A DNA stretch of 64,000 nucleotides from Methanosarcina acetivorans C2A (GCF_000007345.1 NC_003552.1:5518001-5582000), one strand, 5' to 3'; counted from the first letter of the stretch, positions 43,189 through 52,905 are shown. The notes: generated from the sequence alone by a model not told the origin. Translations and numbers: made by a program.

Positions 43189-44088
43189 TCACACCGGCGG
43201 GTGGTCCGGCCCATAGAGCATAGTTCCTACTCCGCCGTCTGTGAAAAGCTCAAGAAGCATGGAGTGGGAAACACTCCCATTTATGACATGAGCTCTCTCA
43301 ACTCCGCTTTTAACCGCAACAGCGGCGCCTTTGATTTTGGGGATCATGCCCCCGCTGATAATTCCTTCTTCAATAAGGGAATCGATTTGATCCAGATTTA
43401 CGCGGGAGATACGGCTGCTCGGGTCTTTAATATTTCTCAGCAGACCGGAAACATCGGTCATAAGGATCAATTTTTTAGCTTTCAGAGCCGCTGCAATATC
43501 TCCTGCAACCGTATCAGCATTAATGTTCAGGGCATTGCCTTTTGCGTCCACGGCGATTGGAGAGATTACAGGGATATAGCTTTTTTCAAGCATAATATGA
43601 AGAATTTCCGGGTTTATGACCTCACTTTCCCCTACCCAGCCTATATCCACTTCAGTTTCCACTCCATCGACTAATACACGCTTTACAGCCTGCTTGTGGC
43701 CAAGGATCATTCGCCCGTCATAGCCTGTGAACCCGACACCCTTGCCGCCGAAGATCCCGATAAGGGATACAATCTTGGTGTTTATGTTCCCTACCAGAAC
43801 CATCCTGGCAATTTCCATAGTTTCATCGTCCGTAATACGGAGTCCCTGGAAAAATTCGGCCTTTTTGCCCATACGTTCCATTTTTTCAGTTATTTCAGGG
43901 CCTCCACCGTGTACAATAACGGGTTTGATCCCCACATAACGCAGGAGAACGATATCCTTTATGATGTCCTCCATGATCTGGGTGCTGACCATTGCATTCC
44001 CACCCACCTTGATAACCATGATTGAGTCATAGAATTCCTGCATATAAGGCAGAGCTTCAATAAGCACATTCTCTCTTTTGAGTTCCAT
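43189..44088 (-). CDS. argB: Acetylglutamate kinase
   Basis: 299 residues. Amino-acid kinase motifs are IMVIKVGGNAM (N-terminal), VIVHGGGPEITE, and the acetylglutamate site PVISPIAVDAKGNALNINAD, then TDVSGLL and GGMIPKIKGA. It phosphorylates N-acetylglutamate, the second step of arginine synthesis. No Shine-Dalgarno is obvious before the ATG. No other arg gene is in the window. Confidence 0.96.
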   Translation of the reverse strand: MELKRENVLIEALPYMQEFYDSIMVIKVGGNAMVSTQIMEDIIKDIVLLRYVGIKPVIVHGGGPEITEKMERMGKKAEFFQGLRITDDETMEIARMVLVGNINTKIVSLIGIFGGKGVGFTGYDGRMILGHKQAVKRVLVDGVETEVDIGWVGESEVINPEILHIMLEKSYIPVISPIAVDAKGNALNINADTVAGDIAAALKAKKLILMTDVSGLLRNIKDPSSRISRVNLDQIDSLIEEGIISGGMIPKIKGAAVAVKSGVERAHVINGSVSHSMLLELFTDGGVGTMLYGPDHPPV

Positions 44089-44427
44089 GATCTAGGAATC
44101 AGAAAATCTCTTTTTAAACTTATCGTTGAACATTAAAGTCCAGGCTCGGAGGAATTCTGTAAAAAACAAATTGATACAAAACACATCAAAATATATTAAA
44201 ATTTTGAATATATCGAGCTTTGGAGATCATAGGAGTTATAGAAGTGAGATATAGAAATTATAGAAATGAGCCATGAAAATTATGGAAATTGTAGAAACAA
44301 AAATAAAAATTACAGAAATAAACAAGCCCGGATAGTATAAAATCAAGATCTGTCCAGGCTAATTCCACATCTGGATATCAAAAAGAAAATAAAGAACCCC
44401 GATTTACAGGGCATATGAGTAATAGGT
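44089..44427. other. AT-rich spacer, no gene seen
   Basis: Short A-rich repeats (TATAGAAATTATAGAAATGA) occur between argB and the MC1 gene. Nothing codes convincingly on either strand. Confidence 0.4.
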
Positions 44428-44712
44428 TTACTCAATTTTTTCAATTCTTTCTTTCTTGACAAAGGGCTTGCTGATTTTCTCAGGCATCCAGTCAGGCCTA
44501 TTTTTGGGGGCTGCGACAAGTTCCTTCCATGCCTTGAAAACGTGCACCTTCTTTGTCCCGCGTTCTCTGAGGCGGATGACATCCGGTTTGGATTTGGTAC
44601 CGGAACCCCGGTTTGCAGCTTTCAGAGCAGCCTGCCGAGGCTGTTTTCCAGTGAAAACTCCATGTTCATTGCCTTCTTCGTCTCGTAAAACAAAATTTCT
44701 TGTGTTGGACAT
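44428..44712 (-). CDS. Chromosomal protein MC1
   Basis: 94 residues from the ATG at 44712, after GAGGTGACC, an excellent Shine-Dalgarno. It opens SNTRNFVLRDEEGNEHGVFT, then GKQPRQAALKAANRGSGTK, and ends PEKISKPFVKKERIEKIE, matching the classic Methanosarcina MC1. This monomeric basic protein bends and coats DNA. The frame is open 11 codons further up, but the known N-terminus begins here. Confidence 0.97.
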   Translation of the reverse strand: MSNTRNFVLRDEEGNEHGVFTGKQPRQAALKAANRGSGTKSKPDVIRLRERGTKKVHVFKAWKELVAAPKNRPDWMPEKISKPFVKKERIEKIE

Positions 44713-45123
44713 AAAGGTCACCTCGCAAATTGTATTGCTAGACACTGATTAAATTTTAAAGTATATAAAATCTTTCTTCAGGATGTCGTCTTTAGTTAGT
44801 GGTTTATGAAAAAATACACTTGATTTATACAGGGTATATAAGCTAAATTTTTATATATTGTTGGAAACACGGGAAATATTTAAATATTTATTCGTTGTTA
44901 AAAATTCACTCCAAAATATGCTTCAGGAAAGGGTTTTTAGAAACTCTTAAAAAATATATTTTATTGTACTTTTGGAAAAGACCCTGGAAAGCACAAACTT
45001 TACATGCTATTACTTCTTATGGTCACTATATTTTTCCAAATGCATATAATAAAAATATGTATTTGTTAGGTATTGATTCTACAAATCAAGCACACACTCA
45101 TCTTTTCACGGATCTGGTTAAAT
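44713..45123. other. Divergent promoter region
   Basis: It separates MC1 (minus) from mptA (plus). Several TATA-like stretches (GTATATAAGC near 44837, TTTTTATATATTG near 44850) fit promoters for both genes. No coding sequence was recognised. Confidence 0.4.
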
Positions 45124-46080
45124 ATGGAACACTGTACTTTCAACCTCCCTGATGTCCAGGCCAGCAAACCAAGCATAGCTATCAACCTCACCCGTGTTGG
45201 GGTAACAAACATGAAAAAGCTGGTTGAAATCAAACGAAAGGACAAGCGCCCGATAGTGCTGATTTCAACTTTTGATGTCTTTGTTGACCTGCCTTCAGAC
45301 CGCAAGGGAGCAAACCTCTCGAGGAACTTCGAAGCTGTAGACGAGGTGCTGGAGAAGGTGCTCAGTACACCGGTATACGAAATCGAACAACTATGCAGCG
45401 ATATCGCACACAATCTGCTCGGTCGTCACGAATACGCGAATCAGGCTGAAGTAAGAATGAAAAGCGAATATATGATAAGGCGCGCCTCTCCTTCAACGGG
45501 GATCAAGTGTCAGGAAGTCGTTAATATCTTTGCCGAAGCTTCAGCTGTAAGAGGTGTCGGCGACAAAGACTACTTTGATGTAAAAAAGCTCATAGGGGCC
45601 GAAGTAGTTGGAATGACCGCCTGCCCCTGCGCTCAGGAAATAATGAGAGATAAGGCTGCAAACGAGCTTGCCGAACTTGGGGTTGACAGGGATACAATCA
45701 TAAGATTCCTGGAAAAAGTTCCAATGGCGACCCACAACCAGCGCGGAAGAGGTATTATCTCGATCAAGGTAGCACACGATTTTGACGTTTCCCTTGAGAG
45801 TATAATCAGGATCATCGAGCGCTCCATGAGTTCAAGCGTCTATGAAGTCCTGAAACGTTCGGACGAAAAAGTTGTCGTGGAAACCGCACACATGAACCCG
45901 AAGTTTGTGGAAGATTGCGTAAGGGCAATGGCAGACAATATTGTAAAAGAGTTTCCGAACCTTCCCGATAATGCTGTGATCACTATCAAACAGATTAACG
46001 AAGAGAGCATACACAGGCACAACGCTTTTGCCGAAAGGGTTGCCCTCATGGGAGAACTCAGGAGCGAAATCAACCAGTAA
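45124..46080 (+). CDS. mptA: GTP cyclohydrolase MptA
   Basis: 318 residues from the ATG at 45124 ([20 protein letters not shown]); the frame also opens at 45073, but only this start gives the family N-terminus. COG1469 signatures are [44 protein letters not shown] and ATHNQRGRG, holding the iron-binding Cys and His. It opens GTP to the cyclic phosphate precursor of methanopterin. A hairpin with a T-run follows. Confidence 0.95.
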   Translation: MEHCTFNLPDVQASKPSIAINLTRVGVTNMKKLVEIKRKDKRPIVLISTFDVFVDLPSDRKGANLSRNFEAVDEVLEKVLSTPVYEIEQLCSDIAHNLLGRHEYANQAEVRMKSEYMIRRASPSTGIKCQEVVNIFAEASAVRGVGDKDYFDVKKLIGAEVVGMTACPCAQEIMRDKAANELAELGVDRDTIIRFLEKVPMATHNQRGRGIISIKVAHDFDVSLESIIRIIERSMSSSVYEVLKRSDEKVVVETAHMNPKFVEDCVRAMADNIVKEFPNLPDNAVITIKQINEESIHRHNAFAERVALMGELRSEINQ

Positions 46081-46147
46081 AAAGGTTAACCAGCAAAAGA
46101 AGGTAGCATTTGCTGAGCGATCAACAAACCTTTAAATTCTTTTTTTA
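46081..46147 (+). terminator. Terminator after mptA
   Basis: AAAGGTT (46081-46087) pairs with AACCTTT (46127-46133), with a small inner hairpin AGCA-TT-TGCT. TTCTTTTTTTATTTTT follows. Confidence 0.6.
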
Positions 46148-46325
46148 TTTTTCAAACTCAGGAACCTCTATTAAGTTTTTTCGGGCTTTACCGGAGGTTT
46201 TTGAGTTGAGACCACACAAGCTTTATTAAAGGGCCTGAATAACCTATTAGCAGTTATCTGTATGTAAAGAAACGGACTTGCAGGGCCTAAATGCCAGCGT
46301 CCTGGAAGCCCCTCGAGGTGAAAGT

Positions 46326-46652
46326 ATGGCTGATGCTGAGGAAATCACAGCAGTAGGGCGCAACAAAAAACCCATCCTAGTGGGAAATGCTGTCAAATAC
46401 GTAAATAGCGATACGGTGAGCAGGGTCAGCGAGATCAAAAAGGACGAAGAAGGAAATGTTTGGGTCCTGCTCGAAAGTACCGACCTCTGGTACAGAGAAG
46501 AAACACTGGAATATACGGACCTCAAACCCGCAGAAAAGAGAGAACAGAGGGAGTTTACTGCCAAAGAACTGGAAGAAAGGTTCAGGAAAGAAAGGGAAAC
46601 GATGCAGACCTATGATCTTGGAAAAGCCGGAGGAGGAGGAGCAGGAGGATAA
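46326..46652 (+). CDS. DUF2098-like small protein
   Basis: 108 residues from the ATG at 46326, preceded by GAGGTGAAAGT, a strong Shine-Dalgarno. The frame is open to 46278, but that part lies before this ribosome site. The core KPILVGNAVKYVNSDTVSRV and WVLLESTDLWYREETLEY looks like a small SH3-like beta-barrel known in methanogens (DUF2098 from memory). The end is charged, then Gly-rich (GKAGGGGAGG). It is convergent with the marker 14 gene; the function is unknown. Confidence 0.7.
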   Translation: MADAEEITAVGRNKKPILVGNAVKYVNSDTVSRVSEIKKDEEGNVWVLLESTDLWYREETLEYTDLKPAEKREQREFTAKELEERFRKERETMQTYDLGKAGGGGAGG

Positions 46653-46729
46653 TTCTTCCTGTCAATTTTCCTGCCTGAATTTCATTCCTCAACCCCAATC
46701 TTTTTTAATTGCACTGCACAACCGCCAGT

Positions 46730-48163
46730 TCACTTTTCCTGCATTTTCATCCGCTGTGCAAGAATACATTTTCCGCCGTGTCTGCCGCCAAGAGGTTGTT
46801 GCGGTATTCCCAGGGAATTCATGCAGCGCGCCATGACCGCCGCACCTCTGGCAAGCCCGTCATCCACAAAGACTACTCTCTCATCGATTTTGGGGGCAAG
46901 GTTCATATTCTCAAGGCAGCTCAGGATTAATTTAGGCTTGTTCCCGGTAATCCCTGCCCTTCCTGTAATTCCAATAGTTGTATCTTCAAAAATGAGCCCT
47001 TCTTTCTTTGCAACCTCTATAAGCCTGCATACCACTCTGGCCATTACCTCGTCGATGACAGCATAAACAATAGGCAACCCATGACTTTTACAGATCTCCA
47101 GACCTATTGCGCTCAGTTTTCCCATGTTTGAGCCATTTTCCCCCACATCACAGCCTATAAGGGTTACCCCTATCTCTTCGGCGGCATCAGGCCTTACAGG
47201 GACGCTACCGTACCTTTTTCTATCCGCAGGGACTTTTTCAATGATTATGAGTTCATGAATGCGCTTTTCATACTCTTCGATGGCTTTAGCCTTCAGCTTC
47301 AAAGTAAGGAAAGAAGGAGGTTTCTGTTTCTCAAAAACTTCCAGAGCCGTGCCTACCCTGGCATCAACAATTTTCGAACCCCGAATAATGGCATCAGGAA
47401 TTGCACCCGCATAACCGCAGAAGTTTCCGATTGTTTTTGCATAAGGCAGGTCAGGGCTTGTAATCCTGCCGTCAAGGGTTGTCCCGAAGTCGATTGAGAT
47501 GCAGGGGTTCCTGAAATCGACATCCGTCAGTTTAGCCGCTTCCTTGATCCCTGCTGTCGCAAGCTCTCCTTCCATTTCGTTTGCAACAATTTCAACACCT
47601 GTGGAGCCGATCGGAGGCACAACACCTGCTACAGCCCCGTCAAAGATGACTTTTTCCAGTTTACTGTATTTCTGGAGTTTTTTAGAGATATTCGATATAG
47701 ACATTGGAGGAGTCATATTCTTTGGAGGGACCCCTGCCAGTAGGCAGCCGTCTGCCAGGGCTTTGATAAATTCGCCCACCTCCTCAGGGGAATCAAAGCC
47801 TGCAACGACACCTGTTGAACGCACCACAAAGTTAAGGTCTGTCTTTATATCCAGGCTGGCTTTTTCCAGAGATTCGGTCAGGGTGCCCTTCACCAGTTCC
47901 GCAACGGATTCGCGCGTAAGCTCCACTCCCGTAAGCGTTCTTCCGAATATGACTTCTCCAGATTTGGGAGGACGGACGTCCCTTGTCATTCGTACGATTT
48001 TATTTATGATATGAGTCCTGCCAGTATCCATGTTGGTAGCCGTAAGGATACACTTAGTAGTGGTGTTTCCGACTTCTACGGAAGCCACAATAAAGAACGG
48101 TTTTGATTTGAGGTCGATCAAACGAACCTGAGGAGATTCTGCAATTCTGGGTTTAAGAGCCAT
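46730..48163 (-). CDS. Methanogenesis marker 14 protein
   Basis: 477 residues with an actin-like (ASKHA) ATPase layout: phosphate-1 EVGNTTTKCILTATNMDTGR, phosphate-2 CISIDFGTTLDGRITSP and an adenosine-type FVDDGLARGAAVMARCM. It matches the marker 14 family found in nearly all methanogens, which suggests a role in methyl-coenzyme M reductase-linked processes; the actual activity is unknown. AGGAAGGTAC precedes the ATG. An array of 22-bp repeats lies about 80 bases upstream. Confidence 0.9.
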   Translation of the reverse strand: MALKPRIAESPQVRLIDLKSKPFFIVASVEVGNTTTKCILTATNMDTGRTHIINKIVRMTRDVRPPKSGEVIFGRTLTGVELTRESVAELVKGTLTESLEKASLDIKTDLNFVVRSTGVVAGFDSPEEVGEFIKALADGCLLAGVPPKNMTPPMSISNISKKLQKYSKLEKVIFDGAVAGVVPPIGSTGVEIVANEMEGELATAGIKEAAKLTDVDFRNPCISIDFGTTLDGRITSPDLPYAKTIGNFCGYAGAIPDAIIRGSKIVDARVGTALEVFEKQKPPSFLTLKLKAKAIEEYEKRIHELIIIEKVPADRKRYGSVPVRPDAAEEIGVTLIGCDVGENGSNMGKLSAIGLEICKSHGLPIVYAVIDEVMARVVCRLIEVAKKEGLIFEDTTIGITGRAGITGNKPKLILSCLENMNLAPKIDERVVFVDDGLARGAAVMARCMNSLGIPQQPLGGRHGGKCILAQRMKMQEK

Positions 48164-48239
48164 TTTTTGTACCTTCCTGAGGGTCTGTGACTAAATGCAA
48201 TTTGGAAATAATTATTTTCCAAGCTTGATTTGAAAAGAC

Positions 48240-48470
48240 AATTTAAGCTTATTTGAAGGTTATTCAAGGTTATTTGAAAGAGATTCAAGGTTATTTGAAA
48301 GAGATTCGAGCCTATTCGAAGGTTAATTCAAGCTTATTTATAGGCTAATTCGAGCCTATTCAAAGGTTAATTCAAGCTTATTTATAGGCTAATTCGAGCC
48401 TATTCAAAGGTTAATTCAAGCTTATTTATAGGTTAATTCGGGCCTATTCGAAGGTTAATTCAGGCTTATT
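48240..48470. repeat. Tandem repeats of a 22-bp half unit (44-bp period)
   Basis: From 48307 a 44-bp unit repeats 3.7 times (48307, 48351, 48395, 48439). Each unit is two related 22-mers, GGTTAATTCAAGCTTATTTA plus TA and GGCTAATTCGAGCCTATTCA plus AA. Before it, AGAGATTCAAGGTTATTTGA-type copies extend the array to about 48240. There are no unique spacers. It lies between the divergent marker 14 and YHS-FrhB genes. Confidence 0.9.
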
Positions 48471-48727
48471 AACCCCTTAAAAAGATCTAACAAGACCATA
48501 ATTTGTCTGAAGTTTGAAGAAGGTATTAACCAGAGCCTATAATAACCTTTGCAAAAAAGGTTAAAGTCGTCAACTAGCTTCGGTTTCAATTCTGTTTTTA
48601 CATTATATTCACACTCTATTCTTACAAGGTTACGTGAATCGGGAGATTCCGGATTCTACATGCCATAAGATAAAATTGCAACACATAATTATAAAGAGCA
48701 GAAATTATAAAGGGTATGATTATAAAA

Positions 48728-48740
48728 ATGTATATATACT
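48728..48740 (+). promoter_or_regulatory. TATA box of the YHS-FrhB gene
   Basis: AATGTATATATAC is followed by a likely start near 48760. The ribosome site TTGGAGGCC lies six bases before the ATG at 48780. Confidence 0.55.
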
Positions 48741-48779
48741 TGTTACATTTTTCGCGTAAACCTGAATTGGAGGCCATTA

Positions 48780-49943
48780 ATGCCATTGGATCCCATCTGC
48801 AAGAAAATAATACCTGAAAACAGTGAATACATTTCGGACTACGGGGGAAAAACCTATTATTTCTGCAGTCCCGAATGCAAGCAGAAATTCGATGTACTGG
48901 AAAAGAGCGTCATCCGGCTCAAGCGAAATCTGAGTGAAAAGGAAAAGATTTCCTTCGGAAAACTGAAGAAAGACATCATAAAACCGGGAATCTGCACCCT
49001 CTGTGGAGCCTGCGCATCGAGCTGCGAATACATAACCATTGAAAACGGGGCCCCAAAACTGGTCGGCCCCTGCAAAGCCTGCGGGGTCTGCTACTACCAG
49101 TGCCCAAGGACAATCACCACCGAAGAAGGACTGATCGGAAGCTTTCGATATGCCTACGCCGCAAAATCTGCTATTCCCGAAATGAAAGGTCAGGACGGGG
49201 GAGTTGTGACCTCTCTCCTCCTGTATGCCCTGGATGAAGGCCTGATCGACTGCGCCGTGGTCACAACCCGCTCAAAGGAAGAGCCCTGGAAACCCATACC
49301 AAAAGTAGCAAAAACCAGGGAGGAGATTCTTGAAAGCGGAGGAAGCATCTACTCCCACTCAATGACCCTTGAAGCCCTGATGAGCGCAATCAAGCAGGGA
49401 ATGCATAGCATCGCCTTTGTAGGAACCAGCTGCAACATCGACGCCGTCACAAAGATGCAGAAAAGTTCTTACGGTTTACTGCACCTCTTCATGCGGGCAA
49501 AAATTCTGAAACTGGGCCTCTTCTGCATGGACACTTTCACCTACGAGGGCATCAAAGCGGTACTTGAAAGCTACGGGATCGCACTCGAAAATGTAGAGGC
49601 AATGAAAATCCGGAAAGGAAAGTTCGAAATTACGCTAAAAGACGGAAAAGAACATGTCCTGGAACTCAGTGACTTCGATGAATACCGCAGTTCATCCTGC
49701 CAGTTCTGCACAGACCTTGCCTCTGAAAACGCAGACATCTCCTTCGGCGGCGTGGGCAGCCCCGAAGGCTGGACAACAGTCCTCGCCCGCTCAGCTATAG
49801 GGCACGAGATCTTCAATGAAGCCGTAGACAACGGCTACATCGAAGCCCGGAACCTCACCGATGAAGAACTCGAAAAGGTCCTTAATCTGGCAAAAATGAA
49901 GAAAGTTCAGATGTACGCCCTACACATGAGGCAGAAAGTGTAA
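48780..49943 (+). CDS. YHS-ferredoxin-FrhB fusion (F420-dependent oxidoreductase-like)
   Basis: 387 residues. Residues 1-45 form a YHS/TRASH-type metal domain (DPICKKIIPE, YYFCSPECKQKF). Residues 70-110 hold two [4Fe-4S] motifs, CTLCGACASSC and CKACGVCYYQCP. Residues 125-380 are an FrhB-type F420/flavin domain (GQDGGVVTSLLLYALDEGLI, VGTSCNIDA, CQFCTDLASENADISFGGVG). The FrhB family passes electrons between reduced F420 and iron-sulfur clusters; the partner enzyme here is unknown. It stands alone with its own promoter. The metal-sensing domain fused in front is unusual. Confidence 0.85.
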   Translation: MPLDPICKKIIPENSEYISDYGGKTYYFCSPECKQKFDVLEKSVIRLKRNLSEKEKISFGKLKKDIIKPGICTLCGACASSCEYITIENGAPKLVGPCKACGVCYYQCPRTITTEEGLIGSFRYAYAAKSAIPEMKGQDGGVVTSLLLYALDEGLIDCAVVTTRSKEEPWKPIPKVAKTREEILESGGSIYSHSMTLEALMSAIKQGMHSIAFVGTSCNIDAVTKMQKSSYGLLHLFMRAKILKLGLFCMDTFTYEGIKAVLESYGIALENVEAMKIRKGKFEITLKDGKEHVLELSDFDEYRSSSCQFCTDLASENADISFGGVGSPEGWTTVLARSAIGHEIFNEAVDNGYIEARNLTDEELEKVLNLAKMKKVQMYALHMRQKV

Positions 49944-50123
49944 GAAAAGGGGAACAAAAGCTATTTTTTTAATAGAGCAAAAACATAGAAAGAATAACTC
50001 CTTCACTTTTTAATCCTCTTGAAACGGGGATCTCTATATGGGACTCTCAAAAACTACTCCTAACAGGAAAAGATCCCGGCTAGAGCCCTTCCAGATAGAA
50101 ACCTGATACACTTCAACAGATCC

Positions 50124-50780
50124 CTAGAGAAAAGACACCTGTTTATGGTTCTGATCTCCTTTTTTGAATACAATATCGGGGACGATTGCAGCGGTCAAAC
50201 AGTAATAACACGGACAACGCTGCTTTGCGATCTCATTAAATCTTTTGATTTCTTCCATGCTCATTCCGGAGTCGATTACGATTTCAAATTTAATACATTC
50301 GTATATAGGAATTGCAGGCTCCTGGAAAATTCCAAAGCTTGCACTTAAATCCATGTCGGCTCTGACCTTTATCTTTAATTGATTGAGAACTATACCTTCC
50401 ATTGCAGTCCATTTAGCAAGAGAAGCTGCAAAACAGGACGCTATTCCGTACAGGCCATACTGAACAGGATTAGGGGCAGTTCCGCTACCTCCGAGAGCTA
50501 TGGGTTCATCCGATTGAATCAGGAACTCTCCTCCTTTTTCAGTTTTTATCTTTGTGGAAAATTGAGGCCCGGTTTTGCCTATTTCCCAGTTCCCTTCAAA
50601 CTCAATCACTTTTTTAGTTTTTGAAGGATCATTTCTTGCCTTTTGAAGAGTCTCACTAAATTGATCCACTGCTACTCTATTTATTATCAATTTTTCATCT
50701 CGTTTCCGATCCACTGCTACTTTATTTAATATCACTTTATCATCTCGTTTCCGGTCCACTGCTACCTTATTTAATATCAC
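50124..50780 (-). CDS. OsmC-family protein with a repeated N-terminus
   Basis: 218 residues from a GTG. The OsmC/Ohr fold covers about 60-215, with redox cysteines in GIASCFAASLAKWTA and QRCPCYYCLTA. Such proteins reduce peroxides or act on related thiols. The first 45 residues are three copies of (V/L)I(L/I)N(K/R)VAVD(R/Q), encoded by 45-bp tandem repeats. Each copy has its own possible start (GTG, GTG, TTG), and the third leads into the normal N-terminus (DQFSETLQKARND), so shorter forms may be made. Confidence 0.85.
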   Translation of the reverse strand: MILNKVAVDRKRDDKVILNKVAVDRKRDEKLIINRVAVDQFSETLQKARNDPSKTKKVIEFEGNWEIGKTGPQFSTKIKTEKGGEFLIQSDEPIALGGSGTAPNPVQYGLYGIASCFAASLAKWTAMEGIVLNQLKIKVRADMDLSASFGIFQEPAIPIYECIKFEIVIDSGMSMEEIKRFNEIAKQRCPCYYCLTAAIVPDIVFKKGDQNHKQVSFL

Positions 50781-50801
50781 TTTTTCACCTCGCTCCCGAA
50801 T
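50667..50801 (-). repeat. Three tandem 45-bp repeats over the OsmC start
   Basis: Units begin CACTGCTAC(C/T) on the plus strand at 50667, 50712 and 50757. The first two end CATCTCGTTTCCG(A/G)TC; the third diverges at its end (CACCTCGCTCCCG). Each contains a potential start codon and an SD-like tract, and the frame is kept. Confidence 0.88.
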
Positions 50802-51183
50802 TTTTGGAATCTTTGGGATTTCAGGGTAATTCCATGAGATTTTCTAAAACCGATCTACGTATACGGAAGAATCAATAAATTTACAGATATGAATTTGCGG
50901 AATATTTTCGCAGGATATTTCCAGGAGTATTTCTAGCCAGTATGGAAATAATCAGCATTGAGTGTAGCAGAAGAATAAGTAAGGAGTAACAGTAGCTGAA
51001 CGATTGTCAGTATTTCAACTTTGTCTGAAAAAAGAAAACATTTGGCCAGATTATATTAAAAAATACTTCCCCACATATCCCCCGAGATGAGAATAGGAAG
51101 AATATATTTATTTCATAAACTGTTTCTAGTATGCATAATTAACGGCATTCTATTTCGGATTATTCTATTTTTGAGGAATTTTA
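50802..51183. other. Promoter region of gatCAB
   Basis: Non-coding. AATATATTTATTTC near 51099 is a TATA candidate for gatC. TGGCCAGATTAT at 51043 recalls the shared element at 15582, but the match is short. Confidence 0.35.
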
Positions 51184-51465
51184 ATGATCACAAAAGAGGA
51201 TGTAGAACACATCGGCTGGCTTGCCCGCATTGATATCAATGAGCAGGAAACAGTCGAGTATATGGAAAAACTTAACTCAGTACTGGAGTACTTCGGACAG
51301 CTCGACGAGTTGCCGACCGAAGATGTTGCTCCCACATACCATGTTGCTGAGATCCATAACGTATTCAGGGAAGATGTGGTGGAAGAATGCCTTTCGCAGG
51401 AAACCGTTCTTGCAAACACAGAACACAAACAGGATGGGACTTTCAGGGTCCCGAAGATCGGCTGA
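51184..51465 (+). CDS. gatC: Asp-tRNA(Asn)/Glu-tRNA(Gln) amidotransferase subunit C
   Basis: 93 residues. ITKEDVEHIGWLARIDINEQ, then YMEKLNSVLEYFGQLDELPT and DVAPTYHV are the GatC signature. It is a small belt-like protein that holds GatA to GatB. GAGGAATTTTA precedes the ATG. It is the first gene of gatCAB, with gatA 12 bases downstream. Confidence 0.95.
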   Translation: MITKEDVEHIGWLARIDINEQETVEYMEKLNSVLEYFGQLDELPTEDVAPTYHVAEIHNVFREDVVEECLSQETVLANTEHKQDGTFRVPKIG

Positions 51466-51477
51466 GGAGATGTTTTG

Positions 51478-52905
51478 ATGGCAAAATGGATGAGTGTTGC
51501 ACAGGTTAAAGATAAGATCAAAGAAAGCTCAGCCGAAGAAGTAACAGCCGGATACCTCGAAGTTATCGAAAAGAGCAAAATCAACGGATATATAACGGTT
51601 TCCGATAAAGCCCTCGAACAGGCAAAAAAGATCGATGTTGAAGGGCATGAAGGCCCCCTTGCAGGTGTGCCAATCGCAATAAAGGATAACATTTCCGTAG
51701 TAGGGCTTCCAAACAGCTGCGGCTCGAAAATCCTTGAAGGCTACGTCCCCCCATTCAATGCTCACGTAATCGAAAAACTTCTTGATGCCGGAGCCGTAAT
51801 CCTTGGAAAAACCAACCTGGACGAGTTTGCAATGGGATCGTCAACGGAAACCAGCTATTATGGGCCGACCGCAAACCCCTGGGACCTTGAAAGGGTACCT
51901 GGCGGCTCTTCCGGAGGCAGCGCAGCAGTTGTTGCAGCAGGAGAAGCTCCTTTTGCTCTTGGTTCTGATACAGGCGGATCCGTACGCTGTCCTGCAGCTT
52001 TCTGCGGGGTTGTAGGGCTTAAACCGACCTATGGGGCAGTTTCAAGGTACGGGGTTGTGGCTTACGCAAATTCCCTTGAACAGGTCGGACCCCTTGCAAA
52101 CAACGTGGAAGACATTGCAATCCTGATGGATGTTATAGCCGGTTACGACCGGAGAGATTCCACTTCCATTGACAGTAAAACCGAATACCAGAAGGCTCTT
52201 GTTGACGATGTAAAAGGTCTGAAAATAGGGGTTCCTAAAGAGTTTTTCGGAGAAGGGATTCACCCGGGCGTGGAAAAAGCCGTATGGAACGCAATCCACA
52301 AATTTGAGAGCCTCGGAGCAACCAGGCAGGAAGTTTCGATGCCCAACATAAATTACGCTCTTGCTTCATACTATATCATTGCAATGAGTGAAGCTTCCTC
52401 AAACCTTGCCCGCTTTGACGGAACACGTTACGGATTCAGAGCAAATGGGGAAAACTGGCACGCAATGGTCTCAAAGACTAGGGCCGAAGGTTTCGGAACC
52501 GAAGTAAAGAGAAGAATTCTCCTCGGGACCTATGCCCTTTCTGCAGGCTACCATGACAAATACTACCTCAAGGCCCTGAAGGTCAGGACCCTTGTCAAGC
52601 AGGACTTTGATAAGGCTCTCTCAACAGTAGACCTGCTCATGGCGCCGACTATGCCGAATCCTGCTTTCAGGATAGGGGAGAAGATTGAAGACCCGCTTAC
52701 CCTCTACCTCTCGGACGTAAACACCTGCCCGATCAACCTTGCAGGTGTGCCTTCAGTTTCCGTACCTTGCGGCTTTACTGATGGACTCCCGGTGGGACTC
52801 CAGATAATGGGCAAACCCTTTGATGAGCCGACTGTCCTTAGGGCTGCCTATACTTTTGAGAAGAATACCGATTACCACACAAAGAGACCTCCGGAGGTGG
52901 CGTAA
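51478..52905 (+). CDS. gatA: Asp-tRNA(Asn)/Glu-tRNA(Gln) amidotransferase subunit A
   Basis: 475 residues from the ATG at 51478 (a TTG one codon earlier is also in frame); GAGGAGATG precedes it. The amidase-signature triad is visible: Lys in PIAIKDNISV, and the serines in PGGSSGGSAAVVAAGEAPFA and GSDTGGSVRCPAAF. It releases ammonia from glutamine or asparagine for the GatB reaction. It is directly joined to gatB (TAAATG). Confidence 0.97.
   Translation: MAKWMSVAQVKDKIKESSAEEVTAGYLEVIEKSKINGYITVSDKALEQAKKIDVEGHEGPLAGVPIAIKDNISVVGLPNSCGSKILEGYVPPFNAHVIEKLLDAGAVILGKTNLDEFAMGSSTETSYYGPTANPWDLERVPGGSSGGSAAVVAAGEAPFALGSDTGGSVRCPAAFCGVVGLKPTYGAVSRYGVVAYANSLEQVGPLANNVEDIAILMDVIAGYDRRDSTSIDSKTEYQKALVDDVKGLKIGVPKEFFGEGIHPGVEKAVWNAIHKFESLGATRQEVSMPNINYALASYYIIAMSEASSNLARFDGTRYGFRANGENWHAMVSKTRAEGFGTEVKRRILLGTYALSAGYHDKYYLKALKVRTLVKQDFDKALSTVDLLMAPTMPNPAFRIGEKIEDPLTLYLSDVNTCPINLAGVPSVSVPCGFTDGLPVGLQIMGKPFDEPTVLRAAYTFEKNTDYHTKRPPEVA

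Noticed and set aside
48240-48470. Possible CRISPR array
   Set aside because: The repeats are contiguous, with no unique spacers of constant length, and no cas gene is near.
51043-51054. Third copy of the shared regulatory element before gatC
   Set aside because: Only 12 bases match (TGGCCAGATTAT) and the second element is missing.
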